Below the pieces are notes generated by a model. It was not told where the DNA came from, made no database searches, and saw only the letters and a list, made by a program, of their open reading frames with translations. Source: Microbacterium aoyamense (GTDB lineage: Bacteria > Actinomycetota > Actinomycetes > Actinomycetales > Microbacteriaceae). Taken from it: a stretch of DNA of 64,000 nt. The number at the start of each line of letters is the position of its first letter. Position 1 is the first letter of the stretch. Location of the stretch: the NCBI RefSeq assembly GCF_023155855.1, contig NZ_JAKNUT010000001.1, forward strand, positions 434,001 to 498,000, written 5' to 3'. Position numbers and translations under genes: made by a program. Positions 58,506-64,000 of the stretch are shown here, one piece after another.

Positions 58506-59429
58506 TCAGGTTGCGGCGCCCTCCACAGATACCCTCTGCTCCGCGCGCGAAAGCAGGAAGACCCCGGCGACCGCGACGGCACCGGCTGCGATGAACGCGA
58601 GGACCGACCACACCGGAGCATCGCTCGCTTCGCCGAGGATCGTGATGCCCAGCACGACCGCCACGGTCGGGTCGATCACGGTCAGACCCGCCACGACGAC
58701 CTCGGGCTTGTTGCCGACGTGCGCGCGCTGGACGAAGTAGATCGACAGGCCGCCTGCGATCCCGATCCCCAGGATGCAGCCGAGGGTGAGCAGGTTCGTC
58801 GCGTCGAGGGAGAAGTCATGACCCTTCAGCGCCGTCTGGATGCGCAGGATCACCGTCTTGCCGAGCGTCGCGACGAAAGCCGAGTACACCCCGCCGAGGA
58901 TCACCCAGAAGAGCGGTGGCGTCGGTGTCGCACGACCCGCGATCATGACGACCGCGGTCACGATCAGGACGCTGCCGAGCACGACGAGAACGGCGATGAG
59001 CTGCTCATCGCGGATGGCGTGCTGCGTGCTCACGAGCGCGGCGACCGTGACGAACGCCGCGACACCGATGACGCAGACCGCGATCGCGCGCACGACGCTC
59101 TTCGCGGGTCGGCGCTTCGCGACGATCGCGGTCAGCAGCACCGTGAAGACGAGCGCGGCGACGCCGATCGGCTGCACGACGATGAGCGGCGCGAAGGCGA
59201 GGCTGCCCATCTGCAGCAGGATCGCCGCACCGAGAAGCACCGTGCCCAGCAGCCAGAAGCGATTGCGCACGAGATGTCCGACGGGCGAGCCGGTGGCACC
59301 GGCATCCATCCGCTGCTCCATCCTCTCCATGCCGCGCGACTGCAGCAGATTGCCGACCGAGAGCGCGGCGGCGGAGGCGAGCGCCAGAGCGATGCCCGCG
59401 ATGGGGAACGATTCGGGTTCCATGGTCAT
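58506..59429 (-). CDS. DMT-superfamily transporter (EamA/NIPA-like)
   Basis: 307 residues, about nine hydrophobic segments. SVGNLLQSRGMERM, LAFAPLIVVQPIGVAALVF and GLTVIDPTVAVVLGITILGE resemble NIPA-type Mg2+ transporters and DMT permeases. The ATG at 59429 overlaps the antiporter stop (ATGA); an ATG at 59423 with AAGG upstream is the alternative. Last gene of the putative glutamate-decarboxylase operon. Confidence 0.82.
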   Translation of the reverse strand: MTMEPESFPIAGIALALASAAALSVGNLLQSRGMERMEQRMDAGATGSPVGHLVRNRFWLLGTVLLGAAILLQMGSLAFAPLIVVQPIGVAALVFTVLLTAIVAKRRPAKSVVRAIAVCVIGVAAFVTVAALVSTQHAIRDEQLIAVLVVLGSVLIVTAVVMIAGRATPTPPLFWVILGGVYSAFVATLGKTVILRIQTALKGHDFSLDATNLLTLGCILGIGIAGGLSIYFVQRAHVGNKPEVVVAGLTVIDPTVAVVLGITILGEASDAPVWSVLAFIAAGAVAVAGVFLLSRAEQRVSVEGAAT

Positions 59430-61069
59430 CCTTCGCTTTCGAGGTGGAGCTTGACGCTGATCTCGTACGCGTCGAGTTCGTCGAAGATGTAGCGCACAAC
59501 GGTGGTGCTGTAGCGACCGGATGCCGCGAGCTGCCGCAGCCGGGCTCGCATGACCTCGATGACCGCGAGCTCGAATTCGAGCGACTCTCGCGTGGACGGC
59601 TCCTCTGGCGCATCGAGCACCGTGAGGAATCGTGACGGGGGGTGAGCGTAGATCTCATCGGAGAACGTCCCATGCGCGCGGCGGAGCGAGCGACTCCCGA
59701 TGGCCTCGTGCGCGGCTTCTCGCAGCCGGCGGTCGACGTCACGGAGGACACGCCGCGGAAGCGCCGTCGTCGTCGCCGTGCCGAGTCCGACCAGACGGGC
59801 GACGGCGGGAAGCGTCAGACCCTGGATGAGGAGGCTGCCCGCGGCGACGGCGAACGCGATGAAGATCAGCAGTTCGCGTTCAGGGGTGTCCCGCGGAAGC
59901 GTCTGGGCGGCGGCGAGCGTGACGACGCCGCGCATGCCGGCCCACGTGACGACGACGCTGTGACGCCAGGTCAGCGGCGACGACTCGAAGTAGTCGACGT
60001 CGGCGCGGATCCTCCCCGCGCGTCTCTCGCTCGGAGCTCGCGCAGGGTCGAGCCGGCGACGGGTGGCTCTTCGTACGCGGGCGCCGTGGAACGACAGCAT
60101 GGGCACGACGTAGGCGCCGCGCACGAGGATCAGCAGCACGAACGCGGCAGCGGCGATCCCCAGCCCCCGGAGCAGTCCCTCGTCGGCCGCGAGGTTCTTC
60201 GAGACGATCCCCCACAGCTCGAGGCCCATGATGAGGAAGACCGCGCCCTCGAGGATGAACTCGACCGTGCGCCACGTCATGCGGTCCGAGATGCGCTGCT
60301 CGGGCGTGAGCCACCGCACCGCCCCCTGGCCGCACACGACTCCCGCCACGACCGCCGCGACGAGGCCCGACCCGCCGACGGCATCGGTGGGAAGGTACGC
60401 GAGATAGGGCACGACGAGCCCGACCGCCGTGCTCGCCGTCGCATTGCGGGTCCACATCCGCAGGCGAAGGGCGAGGAATCCCGCCGCCGCGCCGATCACG
60501 ACCGCCGAGAGCACCGCCCACGCGAACGCTCCGAGGGTCGCGACGAACGAGAACCCCGCGGCCGTCGCGGCGATCGCGGTGCGCAGCAGCACGAGGGCGG
60601 TGGCGTCGTTGAGCAGACTCTCGCCCTCGAGCAGGGTGACGACGCGTCGCGGCACCCCTTGCTTGCGGACGATGGAGGTCGCGACCGCGTCGGTCGGGCT
60701 GAGGATCGCTCCGAGAGCGATGCCGAGCGGCAGGCCGAGACCGGGGATCGCCCACCAGAAGAAGAGGCCCAGGAGCACCGAACTCACGATCACGAGCAGG
60801 ATCGCGAGGCCGCCGATGGCGCGCAGGTCGCGTCGCAGCTCGATCGCCGGCGCCGAGACGGCGGACGAGTACAGGAGCGGCGGGAGCACTCCGACGAGGA
60901 TGAGCGCGGGTTCGACGGCGAACGCGGGAACGGCCGGGATGAGGCTGATTCCCACGCCGACCGCGACGAGCACGAGCGGGCCGGCGACGCCGATGCGACT
61001 CGCGAAGGTCGACGCGAACACGATCACGATCACCGCGATGACGATGAGCAGCAGGACTTCGATCGACAT
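59426..61069 (-). CDS. CPA1-family Na+/H+ antiporter
   Basis: 547 residues. About 12 membrane segments fill the first ~400 residues. GAILSPTDAVATSIVRKQG is the conserved ion-site region, followed by LLEGESLLNDATALVLLR. RHSVVVTWAGMRGVVTLAAA is a further family block. The C-terminal ~130 residues are cytosolic and helical. Exchanges Na+ (or K+) for H+. Position behind glutamate decarboxylase supports a pH-homeostasis role. Confidence 0.93.
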   Translation of the reverse strand: MSIEVLLLIVIAVIVIVFASTFASRIGVAGPLVLVAVGVGISLIPAVPAFAVEPALILVGVLPPLLYSSAVSAPAIELRRDLRAIGGLAILLVIVSSVLLGLFFWWAIPGLGLPLGIALGAILSPTDAVATSIVRKQGVPRRVVTLLEGESLLNDATALVLLRTAIAATAAGFSFVATLGAFAWAVLSAVVIGAAAGFLALRLRMWTRNATASTAVGLVVPYLAYLPTDAVGGSGLVAAVVAGVVCGQGAVRWLTPEQRISDRMTWRTVEFILEGAVFLIMGLELWGIVSKNLAADEGLLRGLGIAAAAFVLLILVRGAYVVPMLSFHGARVRRATRRRLDPARAPSERRAGRIRADVDYFESSPLTWRHSVVVTWAGMRGVVTLAAAQTLPRDTPERELLIFIAFAVAAGSLLIQGLTLPAVARLVGLGTATTTALPRRVLRDVDRRLREAAHEAIGSRSLRRAHGTFSDEIYAHPPSRFLTVLDAPEEPSTRESLEFELAVIEVMRARLRQLAASGRYSTTVVRYIFDELDAYEISVKLHLESEG

Positions 61070-61075
61070 CCGCCG

Positions 61076-61747
61076 TCACCCCGCCAGGTCCGCGATGCCC
61101 GAGCCGATGAGCTTGAACCCGAGGATCACGAAGAGCACGGTGACGATCACGGCGTGATTGGCGACGAGCCACTCGCGCGGGCGGCTGAGCGTGGCCTCGG
61201 CTCTGCCCGGTGCGACGACGCTCACGATCCACGGGATCGCGATCGCGATGATGCCGATCAGCGCGAAGATCAGGATGACGGCGACGATCTGCTCGACGGG
61301 CAGCGCGGATTGCGAGATGCGTCCGCCGGCCGCGATGAGCAACGGCAGATCCTTGGGCGAGAGCGGGCCGGCGAGCAGCACGCCCACGAGGAACGCCTGC
61401 CAGAGCGACAGACTGTCGAGACGCTCCATCCAGGCGGGCGTGTGCGTCGAGCCTCGCTTGCGCCACTGCATGACCGCCATGGCCAGAAGCACGAGGCCGA
61501 GCACGATCTCGATGCCGTCGACGAGCAGCCGCGGGATCGAATGCCCTTCCTCCGCACCCGCCGCGCGACCGATGAGCACGAGCACCCCGACGAACACGAT
61601 CATGAAGACGTAGCAGCCCAGCACGAAGGCCGTGCCGTTCGAGCGCCCTTTGCCGGCGGTCGCCATCAGGATCACCGCGACGATCGCGAGGGGACTGATC
61701 GCGACGGCGACGGCGATCGTGAGCAGGTCTGCCAGGACGATCAGCAT
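61076..61747 (-). CDS. GAP-family (Sap-like) membrane protein
   Basis: 223 residues, about six membrane segments. AVAISPLAIVAVILMA, GPLSPKDLPLLIAAGG and FVLGCYVFMIVF match the GAP/Sap family, which in mycobacteria aids export of glycopeptidolipids or sulfolipid. It starts 3 bp after the DUF998-like gene and is 6 bp before the antiporter. Confidence 0.85.
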   Translation of the reverse strand: MLIVLADLLTIAVAVAISPLAIVAVILMATAGKGRSNGTAFVLGCYVFMIVFVGVLVLIGRAAGAEEGHSIPRLLVDGIEIVLGLVLLAMAVMQWRKRGSTHTPAWMERLDSLSLWQAFLVGVLLAGPLSPKDLPLLIAAGGRISQSALPVEQIVAVILIFALIGIIAIAIPWIVSVVAPGRAEATLSRPREWLVANHAVIVTVLFVILGFKLIGSGIADLAG

Positions 61748-61750
61748 GCG

Positions 61751-62770
61751 TCACTCGCTCTGCTGGACGTTCCGCAGGAACAGGATGACCCACGCGAAGA
61801 TCATGAGGCCGGCGACGAGCTCGACCGCCGTCAGGTTGTACACCCCCGCGAAGAACAGGATCGTGAGCGCGACGATGCCGGCCACGAACACGTAGCCGAG
61901 GACGAGGAAGGTGCGCGGCAGCGACGGCAACAGCCACGGAGCGCCGATCACCAGGAGCCCGTAGGCGACGGCCATGCCGGTCGCGACCGTGTTGTGCAGT
62001 AGGAAGAAGCGATCCACGGGGAAGATCCCGACGCATGCGAGCAGCACGCCCAACAGGATGAAGACCGATCGCACGATCCACAGGCGACGCCGATCGGCCA
62101 CCGTGACGGACGGAAGAGATGCCGTGCCGAAGCGCGCGATGGTCGTGATGATGACACCCGACACGATGAGCGTGAGGTTGAACGTCAGTGACGAGATGTC
62201 GTGCGTGATACCGAGCGCCGAGAGGTTCATCTGCCACCAGAGCGGGTCGCTCGAGCTGAGCATGGCGCTCATCACGCCCACGACGAGGAAGACCGCGAGG
62301 ACGAGTGACAGGTGCTTGGGCGACAGGGCGAGCGCCGAGAGGTACGAGGCGTAGGCGGTGAGCGCCGTGGCGGCACCGGCGAGCACGACGGCGGGGGACG
62401 TGTAGAGCGTCGCGCCCAGGAAGGCGTCCTCCATGACGGTCGCGACGCCGATCCAGCCGAGCAGGGCGATCGCCGCGTGCGCGATCGACAGCGCGATGAG
62501 ATCGAACCACAGGTAGCGGGAGCGTGTGCGCCCCGCGATCCCGCCGATGTGCAAGCGGGATGCCACGAGCCGGCCGACGCCGAAGGAGACCGCTGCACTC
62601 GCCGCGGCGGCGATTGCGACGAACGTGCCGATGGAACCGGCGCCGGCGATCGGCAGCGCACGTCCCCAGAAGACGACGACGGCGACGACTGCCGCCGCGA
62701 CGAACACGACGGCACCGAGGACGATCGCGGCGGATTCGTCGTCGAGCGGCTTGGGTGTGCGCTCGGTCAT
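61751..62770 (-). CDS. multi-spanning membrane protein, DUF998-like
   Basis: 339 residues from MTERTPKPLD, about ten hydrophobic segments. VGIFPVDRFFLLHNTVATG recalls the FPxD...H signature of DUF998 in its second half, and RSRYLWFDLIALSIAHAA lies in the first half. Function unknown. 59 bp after the preceding gene and 3 bp before the GAP gene. Confidence 0.7.
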   Translation of the reverse strand: MTERTPKPLDDESAAIVLGAVVFVAAAVVAVVVFWGRALPIAGAGSIGTFVAIAAAASAAVSFGVGRLVASRLHIGGIAGRTRSRYLWFDLIALSIAHAAIALLGWIGVATVMEDAFLGATLYTSPAVVLAGAATALTAYASYLSALALSPKHLSLVLAVFLVVGVMSAMLSSSDPLWWQMNLSALGITHDISSLTFNLTLIVSGVIITTIARFGTASLPSVTVADRRRLWIVRSVFILLGVLLACVGIFPVDRFFLLHNTVATGMAVAYGLLVIGAPWLLPSLPRTFLVLGYVFVAGIVALTILFFAGVYNLTAVELVAGLMIFAWVILFLRNVQQSE

Positions 62771-62829
62771 GTCGATGCGCTCCACGGACTCTGACGTGCT
62801 GACCGGCGAGACGGCACGAGCGGAGCCGC

Positions 62830-63540
62830 TCACTGGATGACCGGCGAGTACTCGCCACCGACCGCGCCACGATGACGGCGCGCTGGACGGCCCCACTGCG
62901 GCAGGACGATGAGAGAGGCGACGAGGAAGCACAGGGCGCCGATGAAGGTCCCGTTGTTCGCGAGGCTGCCGTCGAACGAGTCTCCACTGGGCAGGATGTA
63001 GGCACCGATCGCCGAGAAGGCGAACGCGACGCAGCCGACGAAGTTGATGAGCACCGACCACCATGCGCGTTTGCCGAGGTCCCAGAGCTTGGCACTGTGC
63101 GAATAGGCGACGAAAGCGAGGAGTCCGCTCGCGAGGAACGCGACGGAGCCTCCGGCATCCGGATTCCACACGTAATGCTCCTGCGCCGAGATGCTCTTGG
63201 CGGTCAGGGCGGCGGTCGTCGAGATGTTGAACATGATCGTGCCGAACGACTGGGTGGCCGCGGCGAGCCACTCGGCTCGCACCATGCGGCCGGGCGCGTA
63301 GTGGACCGGCACCGAGACGGCACCGCTCAGGAAGAGCTGCATGAGCCCCGCCGTCGTGAAGAACCACGCGCCGATGAAGCAGAGGAGGTTCGCGGTGCTC
63401 GAGCCCATCGCCTCGCTGAGTCCTGGAGTCGATGCGAGCGCGAAGAAGGCGGAGCCGATCATGAATCCCCAGCACTGCTTCGTGACGGTGGGAATGAAGA
63501 AGCGGCGTGGCCGGGCGTGCTCCGCTGTCGTTGTCGTCAT
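62830..63540 (-). CDS. YrhK-like multi-spanning membrane protein
   Basis: 236 residues from the ATG at 63540, which has GGAG 6 nt upstream; an ATG at 63552 is the alternative. About six hydrophobic segments. LLCFIGAWFFTTAGLMQLFL, then TQSFGTIMFNISTTAAL and SVLINFVGCVAFAFSAIGAY, are two similar modules resembling YrhK domains. Function unknown. Directly behind glutamate decarboxylase (78-bp gap), so a transporter or chaperone role in acid response is possible (inference). Confidence 0.65.
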   Translation of the reverse strand: MTTTTAEHARPRRFFIPTVTKQCWGFMIGSAFFALASTPGLSEAMGSSTANLLCFIGAWFFTTAGLMQLFLSGAVSVPVHYAPGRMVRAEWLAAATQSFGTIMFNISTTAALTAKSISAQEHYVWNPDAGGSVAFLASGLLAFVAYSHSAKLWDLGKRAWWSVLINFVGCVAFAFSAIGAYILPSGDSFDGSLANNGTFIGALCFLVASLIVLPQWGRPARRHRGAVGGEYSPVIQ

Positions 63541-63618
63541 GTCGGTCTCCATTCCGGATGCCGGACTCGATGCGCAGGGGAGGGCGCCCGCGGACGCCCT
63601 CCCCTTCGCGTCATCGAG

Positions 63619-64000
63619 TCAGTGGTGGAAGTGCGATCCGCTCGCAGCCGTGTCGGGCAAGGGCACATCGAGCGCGTCGAGGAACGCCACCTCGCCCTTG
63701 ATGTCGGACAGAAGCGCCGACGCGAGGTCGCGGCTCAGGCCGACCTTCACGACGATGCGCTGCAGCACGACATCCGCCATGTCATCGGCCATGGGGTAGG
63801 CCGGTACGAGCCAGCCCTTCATGCGCAGACGGTCGGCGAGGTCGTAGAGGCTCCACTTGTCGGTGTAGCCGTCCTTGAGCACCCATGCGAACACGGGGAT
63901 CGTGTCGCCCCTGCTCACGAGGTCGAACGGCCCGATCTTCTCGATCTCGCTCGAGAGGTAGGTCGCCACGTCGATCGAGTTCTGCTGCACCTCGCGGTAG
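63619..64000 (-). CDS. gad: glutamate decarboxylase, 3' part (5' end outside window)
   Basis: The visible C-terminal ~126 residues start YREVQQNSIDVATYLSSEIE. RGDTIPVFAWVLKDG, YDLADRLRMKGWLVPAYPM and VLQRIVVKVGLSRDLA are characteristic of PLP-dependent glutamate decarboxylases. The tail ends GSHFHH, a histidine-rich end like that used for pH gating in E. coli GadB. It consumes a cytosolic proton by converting glutamate to GABA. The GABA/glutamate exchanger usually paired with it is not among the five genes that follow. Confidence 0.9.
   Translation of the reverse strand, partial: YREVQQNSIDVATYLSSEIEKIGPFDLVSRGDTIPVFAWVLKDGYTDKWSLYDLADRLRMKGWLVPAYPMADDMADVVLQRIVVKVGLSRDLASALLSDIKGEVAFLDALDVPLPDTAASGSHFHH

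Noticed and set aside
59880..63158. Very long (over 1000-codon) minus-strand open frame
   Set aside because: Arginine/alanine-rich low-complexity translation with no domain. It lies over the antiporter, GAP and DUF998-like genes in another frame, a high-GC artefact.

Overview
The window is high-GC DNA packed with short-gap and overlapping genes. GTG starts and ATGA/GTGA stop-start overlaps are common, and many genes appear to be leaderless. Together with HelR, GAP-family, MmyB-like and DUF2255/DUF998 proteins, this points to a chromosomal segment of an actinobacterium, most likely Microbacteriaceae (Microbacterium-like). I see no rRNA, tRNA, CRISPR array, insertion sequence or prophage. Most of the window is accessory metabolism: sugar and acid catabolism, transport, esterases, redox enzymes and regulators.

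Layout. 1-2238: a CoA-transferase (both subunits) and a thiolase. 2359-7642: a YjbR-like protein, a tocopherol-cyclase-like protein coupled to an esterase, a class V aminotransferase and an AI-2E-family permease. 7639-11779: a DUF1697 protein, a membrane-anchored HExxH protein, and the rifamycin-resistance RNA polymerase recycling factor HelR with a rifamycin-associated element (RAE) in its promoter. 11805-22793: a sugar-uptake locus with a carbohydrate ABC importer (no ATPase), an enolase-superfamily acid-sugar dehydratase, a FadR-type GntR regulator, two Gfo/Idh/MocA oxidoreductases and a GH36 alpha-galactosidase. Two copies of a CTATC-A-GATAG palindrome lie in its promoters. 22857-24370: an SDR and an IclR regulator. 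24399-32513: a non-phosphorylative sugar cluster with an aldonolactonase, IlvD/Edd dehydratase, SDR, FAH-family hydrolase, zinc alcohol dehydrogenase and a fused FAD/Fe-S 2-hydroxyacid dehydrogenase. This gene set fits the branch in which a 2,4-diketo-3-deoxy acid is hydrolysed to pyruvate plus glycolate or lactate, which the last enzyme would then oxidise.

32743-44340: an Ig-repeat surface protein, a hydrolase, a large LuxR-type ATPase regulator, an AKR/DUF2255 pair with a divergent MmyB-like regulator, and a two-component system divergent from VanY- and VanZ-like genes. A small protein made of 19-residue repeats ends this part. 44436-52317: a B-type Dyp peroxidase, hydrolases, an amino-acid permease with a UspA protein, a PcaF-like thiolase and a PEP-mutase-family enzyme. 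52310-52784 is a relic holding only the first ~65 codons of a second IlvD/Edd dehydratase. 52842-56627: a cyclophilin-like lipoprotein, an alcohol dehydrogenase, a Bcr/CflA-type MFS exporter split by a frameshift, and a second MmyB-like regulator. 56819-58472: a gamma-glutamylcyclotransferase-like protein and a choloylglycine-hydrolase-family amidase. 58506-64000 (minus strand): glutamate decarboxylase (5' end outside the window) followed by five membrane-protein genes including a CPA1 Na+/H+ antiporter, possibly a pH-homeostasis operon.

Strongest leads: the RAE-helR unit, the GntR regulon with its shared palindrome, the hydrolase-branch sugar cluster plus the IlvD/Edd relic, the 19-residue-repeat protein, the leaderless promoter pattern (TANNNT, then 6-7 nt, then the start codon), and the GGATGCC/GGCATCC word bias.
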